NCBI GenBank assembly: GCA_039720395.1
Contig: CM077834.1
Location: forward strand, 620,001 to 684,000
Length of the DNA stretch: 64,000 nt
From: Liquidambar formosana
Taxonomy: Eukaryota > Streptophyta > Magnoliopsida > Saxifragales > Altingiaceae
Direction of reading: 5' to 3'
Part shown: in pieces, positions 33,360 through 44,650 of the stretch
Position numbering within the stretch: position 1 is the first letter of the stretch
Layout of the letters: each line of letters opens with the position of its first letter
Program-made: the position numbers and the translations under genes
The notes under the pieces: model-generated
The model's input: only the letters and a program-made list of their open reading frames with translations
Told to the model about the DNA's origin: nothing
Databases searched by the model: none

Positions 33360-35467
33360 CTATTGTGGGTGAGCATCACTGCTTGAATGGTAATAACCAC
33401 GCACATCATAAGCTGTCTGGGTGACAGTGAGTATCAATAGGGTAATGGCAGCAACAAGTGAGAGAAATGTCCATGGACTACTGAAATAGTCACGAATCAA
33501 ATTTGTCCACCAAACATGCCATTTTGTCGCATAATATGCCTTGCAGTAATCATTCACCCCCTTCATTTGCCTAGACAAGTAGCATTCGTCTAAATCATAA
33601 ACAATCTCCTTACAGAGCTTGTTGAAAAGACTGGCCACATCCTTGTCGCTGCCCAAAGCATGATTGATGATACCATTTTTGTGGAGAATCTCAACGTCTT
33701 TTGCCGTATTAATTAAGCTATCAAAGAACATGAAGAAATTGGTGAAAAAAGGCTTAGCCTTTTGGTCACACTGCTCATAGGCCACAAAATTCAGCAAGAG
33801 AGGAACGGTGTTAGCATCGATATATAGAGGAGGGATATCCAATACCCTACCTTCGAAGTTAATGTCTAGTAGTTGGCGGTCCTCTCTCTTTTTTAACTTG
33901 ACTCCTGCCTCTTGAAGCTCCTTGACGCAATGGATTAACTGTCGCTCTCGAACAAGGGGAATGCTGGCACTGGTTTGCAGTTGCCTCCATACAAGCGCAC
34001 TAGTTTCGTCTTTGACTGATGAAAGGAAGGTGGAGCGGAACACATGAAGCATATGATCAAATTTTATTTTGGGGTTTGGCTGAGGAGTATTTTCCCTCGG
34101 CAGTAAGGGATCAAAGAATTTGAGTGTAAGCTCAACAAGAGATGGTTCCTCAACCAAGCTTGTTAGCTTAAATAGTTCTTCAAGAACAAAGAAAGGAAGC
34201 TGGTTTTCAAGCATCAATAAATCACGTTGAAGAGTTCGTAGCATCCAGCGCGTTGTGAAGATCGGATCATCTACATCCTCCTGTAAGATAGAGTGGAAAA
34301 AAAAAAAAAAAATCATAATCCTGCATTCAGCATACATGAGTGGACGCAAGATTGCTCCAATATCTAAGTCCTAAAGTATTGCAGGAAAAGGCATTTCAAG
34401 TTTGCAAAACATTGAAAGCCCTTCTCCAAGATGGGCCACAGTTCTGAAAACATTGGAGGCTTTCTATCTAAGGGGGAAAAATGGGATATTGAACGGGCAA
34501 AAATGCTTGCCCTATTTCAGATAAAATGGGATAGTGGAACAGGTCATCAATTAGCATTCTATCTAGGGGGCAAAAAAACTCAGGAAGCCAGTTCAAATAA
34601 AAAAATTAAAGTGACCAGAAGAAGATCTATAAACATGGACCCAATCATAAAACCCCTTCAACTTTCTAAGATACTTGTCAACCGAAGTACTTTAGGTTGC
34701 CTGTAGATTTCAAAAAATATTTTGGAGAAGCAAGGTGAGTAGGTCAACCATCTGAATTGGTTCCAACTAGGAACCAGAAGCTTGGCATGCCTCAACTTCT
34801 AGCTTCCATGTCCAGAGACAGAAAACAAAAGAGAGATAAACAAAACAATCAACAAGTTTACTGATTAATTTATAAGACAACTCTTAGATGCACTTACCTC
34901 TTTGTCAAACTTGTGGTATAGGCGCAATAATTCTACCACAAAGCAACCATCAACAACCATCATCTGAACAAAATCATCACTGTTGATATCGAAAGCCTCC
35001 GAATAGCGGTCCCTTGTCTTTTGTTCCAACTCCCTCATTGCTCCTACAAGATCCTCCAAGCAAATAACCTTGCGCACTTTTGGCACTGGTTCTTCTGCTT
35101 GTTCCACATCTTCTAAGTGACTGCCATTGCATACTTGGGGCAGTGCCTGTTCTCCATTTTCTTGCAACCGTCCTCCCAAAAGGCGCAACAGATAACGCAT
35201 CTTGTGCTCTTCCATGACTTGTCGCCCTTGCTCCTCATAATGACATGGGCCAACGGATATAATTTTAGGGACATAAGCATTTCTATATACTTCTCGCATG
35301 TTCTGAGGGACTCTGTAGATCGTCCATGATCTCCCCGAGTCATAATCAGGCCCCTCTTTCAGACAATTATTGATGTTAATCACCCATTCAGGTGTTTTGT
35401 CTTCGATTGGCCGTTTCATAGCTCTCCCTCTTCTTACATTCCTCATGTTCTTTTTGCCTTTGCCCAT
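33360..35467 (-). CDS. DUF247 family protein, copy C (intact)
   Basis: Exon 1 is 35467-34898 (190 codons) and exon 2 34280-33360 (306 aa and stop), with a 617 bp intron (AAAGAG/GTAAGT ... TTACAG/GAGGAT, phase 0); 496 aa. The N-terminus is basic (MGKGKKNMRNVRRGRAMKRP), followed by DUF247 motifs: IYRVPQNMRE, YVPKIISVGPCHY, the MRYLLRLL block, DDFVQMMVVDGCFVVELLR, DDPIFTTRWMLRTLQRDLLM, ENQLPFFVLEELF, DIPPLYIDANTVPLLLNFVA, EQC, KWHVWWTNLIRDYF, and one C-terminal transmembrane helix (FLSLVAAITLLILTVTQTAY). Length and order fit plant DUF247 proteins, which are plasma-membrane anchored. Biochemical function is unknown for the family; some grass members are the S and Z self-incompatibility determinants, which is no evidence for that role here. 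Confidence 0.9.
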
Positions 35468-36005
35468 CTTGCAGGAATATCAGATGGTTTTTTGGGACTA
35501 GGCCCCGTTCCTTTTTTTTTTTTTTTTTGGCAACTCTGCAAAACAATTTCAACTAATAAATTTATCATTTCGATAAGAGATGGTTTTATAATTGCTAAAA
35601 TATATGTAGAAAAGTCTCCTACTGAAACATTTAAGATACATTGACTATATTTCACAATTTGGGATCCATTCTCAGCCTACCAGTTGAATGGTTCTTACGT
35701 ATGGTGAAAGTAATCAAGAAGAAAGTAGGAAGAATCATATGATATTACACCGAAATTAAGCCCATTAGGGAATCAAGAATGTTTTGTAGTCATAAGATTA
35801 ATGGATTATTATTTTTGAGCGTATTTAATTGACAACTGATCATTATCATAATCAATTGATGATAATTCTGGTCGTTGGGAAATGCGTGAAACACTTGCCC
35901 ACGTTGATTTTTTTCAAAATCTGTCATGTCTAATACAATTGAAAAAATCAAAATACTCACGGTGGAAAGCAAATAAAATAATGCTAAACAATTTTGAAGA
36001 CTTAC

Positions 36006-36345
36006 TACGCCCACATCGTCGGCTGCAGCCGCAAACCAAACCAGAGGTCGCCTGCAATTCAACAAACAATTAAAATGCAAATATGTAAGTAGGAATAGTG
36101 ATAATGAACAAAACACAAAAGAAACGAAACTAAAAAAAAATTGATTGAAGACTTACGCCGGTGATAATGCAGAGGGGTTTTGTTGCCACCACAGGGGAAC
36201 AACGTGGGTAGGAGTTTGATTTGAGCGCAAACAACTGCAAATAGGAGATTATGAGAGAGAGGATCCAAAGCAACGCCATCCTCCAAAATTCTAAGGACCA
36301 AACGAATCGCAGGAACCCCTTTATCACCGTCCTCATCTTCATCAT
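36006..36345 (-). pseudogene. FEY-like short-chain dehydrogenase, 5' fragment
   Basis: Exon 1, 36345-36157, encodes 63 residues: a membrane-proximal segment (WSLEFWRMALLWILSLIISY), YPRCSP and the start of the Rossmann motif PLCIITG, ending at a perfect donor GGC/GTAAGT. A second exon begins after TTGCAG at 36051 with GCG ACC TCT GGT TTG (ATSGL), as expected for TGATSGLG, but a base change or indel throws it out of frame. Similarity ends by about 36006, and the catalytic Tyr-x-x-x-Lys region is absent. It is a fragment, not a gene. The family call rests on recalled features of plant FEY (forever young) type dehydrogenases. Confidence 0.6.
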
Positions 36346-36374
36346 CCCCGTCAACTCATCTCAATCTGAGGGTA

Positions 36375-36660
36375 AAAATGAAGAGGATCGACGGCGTGCC
36401 GAAGGAAGGGGTGAACTGAGGTGTGGCGAACGAAGCCTGAAAGCCAAAACCACCAGAACTGGGTGGCTGAAACAGTGGAGTCTGCTCTTGTTAAGAGAAG
36501 ATGGAGGAACCGAATCCGGTGGCGAAGACGGTGTCAATGGAGTGCCGGAAGCCGATGTGGACGACAGTGTGCCGAAGGGCTGGGTGTAAGATGGTGTGCC
36601 GAAGGCGGGGGTGGGGGATGGGGTTCCGTTGGCGATGAAGAGGCGTGACGTCCCAGAGAT
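36375..36660 (-). pseudogene. Nucleoporin FG-repeat fragment, NUP54-like
   Basis: In minus-strand translation one frame reads GTPSPTPAFGTPSYTQPFGT; after a frameshift another reads FATGFGSSIFS, a stop, then GGFGFQASFATPQFTPSFGTPS. FGTPS-type repeats followed by GFGSSxFS and a Gln/Pro stretch are characteristic of the N-terminus of plant NUP54, a central-channel nucleoporin. It ends about 30 bp from the start of the dehydrogenase fragment, same strand. It contains at least one frameshift and one stop, so it is non-functional. Confidence 0.6.
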
Positions 36661-37516
36661 ACTGATAAACCTGTCGTTTGTACTGAACGCTGTTTTTCAC
36701 CCCTTCTTCATTGTTAATTCTTAATGTGAAACGTGTTTGAAAAGCGAGACTACGGGTTTTTGGAAACTGCGTTTTCAAAAGCTCCGTTAGAAAAGAGCCC
36801 TTTTGTTTAACTGAGAGTGTGTTTGAAAACAGCACTTTTTAATTAAATGAAAGGTATTTTCAAACACGCTTTCAATGTATTTTATTTTTACTGATTTAAT
36901 GAAAGCGTGTTTTATAATTACGCTTTCAATGTATTTGTATTTTTATTTGTATTTTTATAATCTTTGTTCTATTTCGTATTTCGTATTTCGTTTTTTATTG
37001 CCCCAAAAAAAAAATTTTAAAGCGTTATTAGTACTGGAGCCAAAAAAAAATTGAATACTAAAAGCGACTAATAATTTTTTTTTCCCTTTTTTTCTTTTTT
37101 TTTGTTTTGCATATTTTAGGAATTAAGAGTAATGCAAACCATAAAAAGGTAGTACAAGAGTGAAGAGTCTCATTAACAGGTTTTTTTTAGGCCTATTAGC
37201 TTTGTCATATATGCATTGATTTAATAATGTCTTTATCTCAAATAAGGATAAAAATGTATTTATAATTTTAAATAAGGGTAATATTATCTCTGTCTGTCTT
37301 TCTTTTTTTTTTTTTTTTTTTTTTTGAAGAGACTTTTAATAATAATATGAAAGTATAGATATAGATGTTGATTATGAAAACATCCATACTTTAAAATTTC
37401 CAAATTTGTTTCTTACGTTGAAATCTTATTGTACTAGCAATCAATTCGGGTTGTAAGATGAGATGAGCTACTTGAGTTTTGTTTGATGAAAAATTATTTC
37501 AAACTCATTCGTGAAA
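36661..37516. other. AT-rich intergenic
   Basis: No gene. Short inverted pieces (AAACACGCTTTCAATGTATT and GAAAGCGTGTTT near 36855-36935) may be the remains of an element end. Long T runs lie near 37080 and 37300. Confidence 0.45.
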
Positions 37517-38466
37517 TCTATATAATATATCTATAACGGAGGAAATGCCTCCCTTTGGTACCACGTGTCCATTTGTAGACAGTTAGGAAAAAAGGTAAAA
37601 TTACCTTTTAGTGATACATTGTTCAATCTAATGCCAAAAAATGACAATATCTATCAACTTGCTACAAAATACCGGTATAATTACATCAAAACAACTACAG
37701 TTTTTTTTTTTTTCGTATTAAGTTGGGAAAAAATCACTAAAAAGTAATTTTCCCAAAAAGATATGACTTTTGGAGAAATTACTTTTTAGTGATCAATTTC
37801 CAACTTAATGCCAAAGAAAGAATATTCTCTACCAACTTGCTACTCATTGACTATATACATACTTCAAAAGGACTACTAATGTTTCATATTTGGTATTAAG
37901 TTGAGAAGTGATCACCAAAAGGTAAATTATCCAACTTTTCTATTTTTTGGTTTTCACTGTTCTTTTTCATGCTCTTTTTCACGCAGTATAAGTAGGTTGA
38001 CGCTTGGTGTACACTGCATATCTTTTTGTTTTTATGTGGGAAAATCGAAAAACCTATATTATACAATGTTCAACCCAAACTTAGTAGACTATATTATATT
38101 TCTTCATTTTTTTTATGTTTATTCATCTCATTTCCCAAAAGTTAAACGTATAAAATTATAAATATTTATAATCAGAAAGGGAGACAGATAAAGGCAATAA
38201 TGATTAAAAAAGAAAATGCGACTCACGGGAATATGTATTAATATATCAAATTGCTTAGAAAACTATAAAAATGTTTAAAAAATTGTGCAAATACACTTTT
38301 GCCAAACGAGTGGCATCTCAAACTGTTAGATCCAAACTAATTTCCATGATGCACAAACTATTCTCAAGTCCATGCATTCGATAATAGAGGAGCGAAGACA
38401 CGAATCTCAAGATTTATGATTTTAGAGCCGTGGTTCTCTACTATCTGAACTACCATCACGGGTGTG

Positions 38467-38507
<41 letters not shown>

Positions 38508-38561
38508 CACAATATTTATATTTACAGACCTCACCCGTGCAACGCACAGGTCATAAACTAG
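37517..38561 (+). mobile_element. Non-autonomous Helitron, 1045 bp
   Basis: The 5' end TCTATATAATATATCTATAA follows A; the 3' end has the hairpin CCGTGCAACGCACAGG then CTAG before T (38558-38561). A/T flanks, a TC start, and a CTAG end with a GC-rich hairpin just upstream are Helitron hallmarks. Inside are two foldback segments (about 37590-37752 and 37775-37930, each with ACTTTTTAGTGATC-like arms) and a (TA)n run at about 38471-38503. No Rep/helicase coding. Confidence 0.75.
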
Positions 38562-41500
38562 TAAATGAATAAAGTTCAAATCCCATTTTTTAGTTTATTA
38601 AATTATTGTGCTACTACTCATCTCATTAATACTTTAAATAACTAAATAATTTGAAGTCAGGTTGAGATTGACTCAATATAAAACTTGTTCGAGCTCACTC
38701 CTAAACTAAACAAACCAAGTTAATTCTTTTTTAATTTTAAATTTGATAATCTGACGAGTCAATATTACTTGGCCTCAGCTCAGCTATAAAAATTTGCCAA
38801 AAAAGAATTACATCAATTTGAGATAAAAGTTTCCAAAAGGCAGATTCTCTCATGAGAAAAGATTTTCCTTAATCATTTCAATCGGACCTTCCCATATACA
38901 AAATAATCATGCCTTACCCTACCATCCAAATCTAGCCTCTTATTTTTCTTAGGCCAAATCTAGTCACTGATTTGGTGCAATTCAAACAAATAAAAAAAAA
39001 TACATGCATATCTTTTGTTTACTGGTATCCGCTAAAAATTTTGCCAAAAAAGAAAAACATCATTATCAAGGAAGAATTTCCAAAAATCAAGTTCTTTCAT
39101 TAAGAAAAAAATTACATTAATCCAATGAAAAACAATGAATGTGGACCAGAGCGGCGGCAGAAAGGCGAGGGCTGAGGCGTGCTCAACTGGAACTTACGCA
39201 TTCATTAATTGTTGTGATTAGCCTAGTGATTGTCACAATTGCAGTCTTCACTAGTGTCTGATGATGACGACTGTATTCAAATTTAGCTACTCCACTCAAT
39301 TACTTTCTTTTTTTTAACCTCTCTTTTTTCAAAAAATATGTGCCCAAAAGTAAAGACATGCCCCCAGTGTGAAGATGAAGATATATATCTTTAATTAACA
39401 CTATATTTATTTGCAAAAAAAAAAAAAAAAAGTTGTTCTTGCCGTATTTAGTGACGGCGAGACTACAACCACCATTCCAACTTCGAATTGAAAGTTGATA
39501 GGTCACAATGAGCGAATTGCATGTCTTTCTCAATGTATTTTCTTTTTTACTAATCAATTGTCCTTTTCAGTCACTATTGGTAGATTATCTACTGATAATC
39601 ATCAAGAAGAAAAGGATCAAACCTAGAGTATGAAAACTCCGACCTTCTTAAACACGTTACGTTACTGGTGATTAGAGAATTAATAATTTTGATTAGTGGG
39701 TAAGCTAAGAAATCAAAGAAGTTTGAAAGAAAAAAAAAAAAAAATTAAGGCAATCAAATGTGTCTAATCATCTGATTTTTCTCCGTTACTTTAGTCTGAA
39801 AATTTTTTAACAAACATCCCAAAGCTTTTGCATATCAAATTATCTAAAAATGACCCAATTATGGATCGAGATTAGTGTAGAAAACTTGCATGCAGGTCAT
39901 GTAAACATGAGTCTCACATATTTGTGATGCCATAAGCGCTGCGAGTACAATTTCATTTATTTAATTATTTTTGTTAATAGAGTTGTCCAAACCTTTAATC
40001 CAACTAATCTCTTGAAACACGAGTATGACAATCGCCTATGCTATGTCAGTAGTCCTGGGTTTCAAAATTAGGCATATACAAGACTCTCCCTTAGTAGAAA
40101 ACATACTGATACAAAAATATTTATAGTATGGTTGAACAACCTCCAAATAGAGAACAATAATGGCTTACCCCCCAACCCAAATCTAGTCTTTTATTTTTGA
40201 CTAAGCCAAATCTAGTCATGGATTAGGTGCAATTTAAAAACACTGAACATGGCATCTTTTGTTTACTGGTGAGGAAGGGCTAGATTGACCCCAACTCAAG
40301 CCCAAATTTGCTAAGGTAGGTCCGGTTGTGGCTTACTTGACTTCAATTATTTATTTAATTTTTTTTTTTTTTTAAGTACTGTCTTCAATTATTTGTTTTT
40401 CTATTTGTCACTATTTGTGGATCCTTGGGTCAAGACATTCATAAATAAAGGTCCTATCTTACCCCTCTCATTAAGTATGGACAACATTAATCGTTTTCTT
40501 CTGTCGCAAGCTCCTGGAAAGCCATCTTTAAGGACGACGACGTTTGCGTCTTGGTCTGTCCTTCGGTTTTTCCACATCAAGACCCGACAGAGGGCAAAAA
40601 CTTCCATGTAACTGTAATATGGCTAGGTGATATCACCAGCCAATCACAAGCAAGCAAGGGGGAAAGTGAGACCTACAAATACACTGATTTTCCCACTCTG
40701 TTTGCCTGTGATTGGCTGGTGATACCACCTGACCATATCACAAGTTACATGGAAGTTCTACTCCCGACGGAGACCTTGTTTAGTCACTTAGATCGGACTA
40801 AAAAATTTGGCATCCTGGTGATTGTAGATGGTGGGACATGCAAACTGGAACAATATATTAAACTTTTATTAAAACTTGCTTAGCATGTGATTAGAGGCCG
40901 CCGGCTAATATTCAATTATGTTACTATTGCGCTTCATATGTACTATCATGCTAAACCATATGAATTACTCGTATATGAAAGTCTAAGTAGTTTAGCATCA
41001 CAATTATCATACCTTTTTTTCTTTTCTTTTTTTTGGGATATATTTTATTTCCGGCCAGTTAAGGTATCCAACCTTTCGATCTGAATAATCTTTTAAACAC
41101 GCGTAAGGCAATCACCCACTTCACGTCAATTAACACTCATAATAAACCTGATTAATAATTGACCCTAGGAGGGAATGAGATTTTTCTTTTCTTTTTTTTT
41201 TCCTTTTTTCTTCTTCTTAACCTTTAGCTTGATTGATTTCCTAAATACAAGTCATCTCCTACTCTATATTAATTAATGCCCAAAATAAACTTGATAAATG
41301 GTAAGTCTTAAGAGGAAAGTGGAAAATCAAACTCAAAACCTCACTTTACAATAAGAATTCAAAAACTTAGACTTTGTAAGACGTGAAAGTCTGAAAATTA
41401 ATTGATCCACTACTTAAAATTGGGTAAGGTTAATTAGCTAGCAACTGAATTCCATGCCTAGTTGCCTGGCTGGGCTGCCCCATCGCCACTGCACCGACAC

Positions 41501-44325
41501 ACCCAATTCATGCATAACCCTGTTATAGTTTAGACTTAGAGGGTTAGCATATGATGGAAACCCTATATATGTTTCCCATTAAGTGTGCTACAGGCGCTCT
41601 ATTGAGGACCACCTCCAATGATTGCCTACGCTTACTCATGGTTGTGGTCTGTGATCACCCCCTTCCTAGCATAGTGTCATTATTATTATTATTACTATGA
41701 AGGGATGACTTGCAAGTTGCAAATTTAGAATGCTTGAAAGGATTCCGGCTTGGATGTCCCACATACAGATACCTTTCTTGTCCACTATTACACCCTCCAC
41801 TCAATATATAGTATAAACTATATTAATTGGAAGGAAACAAACGAACCCAAGATTCCAATCCTTCCTAATCAATTCTCCCACCACGATTCGCTTTCCCTCT
41901 CTTTATATATTCCAAGTTTTCTTTTTCTATATTTAAATTTTTAATTTTATATATTATATATAGATTGAGTAGAGAGATGGGCAATGGCAGAGGTCCTTTG
42001 TATGGCCACCTAATCTTGACCATGTGATCCAAAATCATTTAAGAATCTCCTACGTTTGATGATGTGTGTGATCCCATTAACTTCATGCTTGCGCAGCACA
42101 CACTTTGATTAATGTTGTCGGAAGTTACTATTCGTTTACACGTCCTTTTCGGTTCCCTGTTCCTCTTTCGGACCAGATGACCAATATAGATTCGTTGTTT
42201 CTAAGAATTCTTTGTCACACGCCACTTTCGGCATATTGCAAGCTCTTCAAAAATATCTATTGAAATAGCACAGTTAAAATCTTAAAGGTAGTTCAGTAAA
42301 TAAAAGATCACGTTTTAAAAAATGAAAATCCTTTCTCAAACTCTTTTATATGAATTGTGATATTTTATAAGAGCCTAAGTTTGTCCTTAGGATTTCCTTG
42401 TTTAATTTTTTTTTTTTAAAAAAAGTAGGTCTAGTTGAATAAGTTTTGCAAGCCAATGACTTGTACGTTGATCTGATAGTATTTCTGTTCGCGTTGAAAA
42501 GAGTGGTCATTGTTTCAAGTAATAGTAAAACTCGCCAACCCAGTTGAGACTCTTTGACTCTCTCTGATGCTTAAAGAAATTTATAAAAAAAAAAAAAAAG
42601 GTAATAGTAAGACTTAGATATATATATATATATATATATAATATAATATAGATATATATATATTACGCTACATCAAGTAACACCTATGATAAATCCGACT
42701 GGTGACTGACTAAAGAGAATTAGAAATAAAATTCAAAACCCTCTATTTCTTGAGACGTAACTACGTAAATATCAAAAACAACTTGACATTCAAGTCCTCC
42801 TTATCATGGAAAAAGAAATTTTAAAATGCCATAAATCTCAACAACCACTTGAGATTTGAGTCCTACAAATACATGGAAAAAGGGCAAAAAAAAAAAAAAA
42901 AATGTAAGTTTTTATCAAATTCCTAAAAACAATAATTTACAGGGAAGTTATGTGGCAAATATTTTTGAAATGAGTGAGACATTGGCCTAGTCATTTGGTC
43001 ATGAAACGAAGGATCACAGGCACGTGATTCCAGAAGGAATGCTGTTCAAGAAATTTGTTTTATATGCTTTGCTGAGATTAAATACCTTTGACATGATCAT
43101 CATCATCAATAATAAACAAAAGCATACCAGCCAGTCTTTAAATTGGTCAGAGGCCGGAATTGAAGGTTAGGTCACAGGAGGATCTCAGTGCCAATTAATG
43201 AGAAAAGCAAGTGCTCTGTGGACTTCCAAAATTGCCTGAATGGATGGGATGGCATCATAGGCGTGGAATAGTTCGAGTTGGGATGCGCTTGCCTATGATC
43301 GAGTTTGCTTAAAGCATGGGTCTTACTTCTTAGAATATTAGTATTATAAACTTTGAAGAAATGGATAAGAGGGTTAGAGGACTCTTAATGATATTATATT
43401 TAGAATCCAAGAGAGTTTTGGCCATTATACAAGAATGAATACTTTACTTCAAATCACCAAAAGCTAAAAAGTTCTTCTCCTTAATTTCTAAGTACACACA
43501 AATGCATACATATACATGCATACTTACATACATACATACATACGGATCATGCGGTTATGTTTCCATCAGCACATGTTAATATAAGTTATATCAATATCAA
43601 GCGTTGGGGTTGTACGTACTCCTTGCATTGATCCAATATACCTCATATCTTACTAATACATAAAGTATAACTCCTAATGCAAGTATCGATATAAATTATA
43701 TTAACACGTGCTTACCTGATCATCATCCTACATATATGTATGCATGCACGCATTTTATATATTAAATGAGGATTAGGGGAACACAAATTTTATATACAAA
43801 TACTTAAATAATTGGTAATACTCCGTATCTTTTTGTTATAAGAGGTAACCCATGGATAGCAAAGGTGAGACTTTTGTTTTTGGTGATCTTCTTCCCTTAC
43901 ATATTATGTTTGTCCAAAATTATAAAACTTAAGAATTATTTTATCCATAAATATGATTTTTTAATGATAAAATAAAAAAACCTATGAGCCTACGAATGAA
44001 TCAAGTGCATATTAATATCTAACTAATGTGATACTCCGTATTTGTATTTGGACACGTATAATATGCATGAGAAGAAAACCAATCCAATGGTGTGTGGAAG
44101 AAAGTATGAATCACACAAAATAAATAAATAATTTAATAATTGTATGTAAAATTGGGTTCTCCAATCCTGACCTACATGTATGAATCTTGCAGGATTCAAT
44201 TATTTAAGGATCACATAAAAAATTGTATATAAAAATTATGAGAAAGAAAACAAAACAACCCAATAAGTAAACCCCCCTGCACACCCCACCTTCGGAAGTG
44301 CAGTGTAAGCCAACGAATCACCAAA
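38562..44325. other. Long gene-poor stretch
   Basis: About 5.8 kb of AT-rich DNA with homopolymers, a TA microsatellite (about 42618-42665) and CATA repeats near 43520. The 110-codon frame at 40551-40883 overlaps a hairpin and has no recognisable family. No gene is supported. Confidence 0.5.
40599..40757. repeat. Inverted repeat, arms about 55 bp
   Basis: The left arm (CTTCCATGTAACTGTAATAT, then CACCAGCCAATCACAAGC) is complementary to the right arm (TGTGATTGGCTGGTGATACC, then GTTACATGGAAG). A spacer of about 45 bp separates them. Possibly a small MITE; no duplication of target was identified. Confidence 0.75.
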
Positions 44326-44329
44326 TAAT

Positions 44330-44356
44330 CTCTCTCCCTCTCTCTCTCTCTCTCTC
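44330..44356. repeat. CT microsatellite upstream of the BTB gene
   Basis: A (CT)n run, once interrupted by CCC, about 300 bp before the BTB start codon. Such pyrimidine tracts are common in plant promoters and leaders. Confidence 0.8.
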
Positions 44357-44535
44357 ATGAAATAAAACCTCTGCAACTTCACCATCAATGGCGTAAAGCA
44401 ATCCCAAAATCCTTGCGTGCCCGAAACCTTGACAGACCTGAATCTTATTCTTTAATAGCCAGCTGAAAATTCTTCTTCAACACTTAGCACTGCACAGAGA
44501 TCAGTGAGGAAGTCTGTGTCTGTTTGTTGTGTCCC

Positions 44536-44622
44536 ATGTTTATGAAGATTGATACCAGCGGAAGCAGTAAACCTGGGAAAGCCCGGAGAGTTGTTCGACG
44601 GCATCCTCGACTGTTTCCATGA
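44536..44622 (+). promoter_or_regulatory. Upstream ORF of 28 codons in the BTB leader
   Basis: ATG at 44536 (a second at 44542 in frame) opens a 28-residue frame rich in Arg and Lys that ends with TGA at 44622, 28 bp before the main ATG. It is in a different frame from the main protein. If it is in the transcript, it should reduce downstream translation. Confidence 0.4.
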
Positions 44623-44650
44623 AATCACTGCCGCTCTCGCTTTTGCGAGG

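Larger units (their letters stand above)
27858..35467. repeat. Tandem segmental duplication, unit about 3.2 kb
   Basis: DUF247 start codons lie at 28450, 32290 and 35467. Spacings are 3840 bp (3166 bp without the 674 bp MITE at 29199) and 3177 bp. Intergenic DNA 28451-29198 with 29873-30184 is nearly identical to 32291-33037 with 33038-33359, and exon 2 of B and C differ at only a few codons. This is the pattern of unequal crossing over. The outer copies (exon 2 of A, upstream of C) are more diverged. Confidence 0.9.

Noticed and set aside
40551..40883. 110-codon frame
   Set aside because: It overlaps an inverted repeat, has no recognisable domain and no promoter or splice context.
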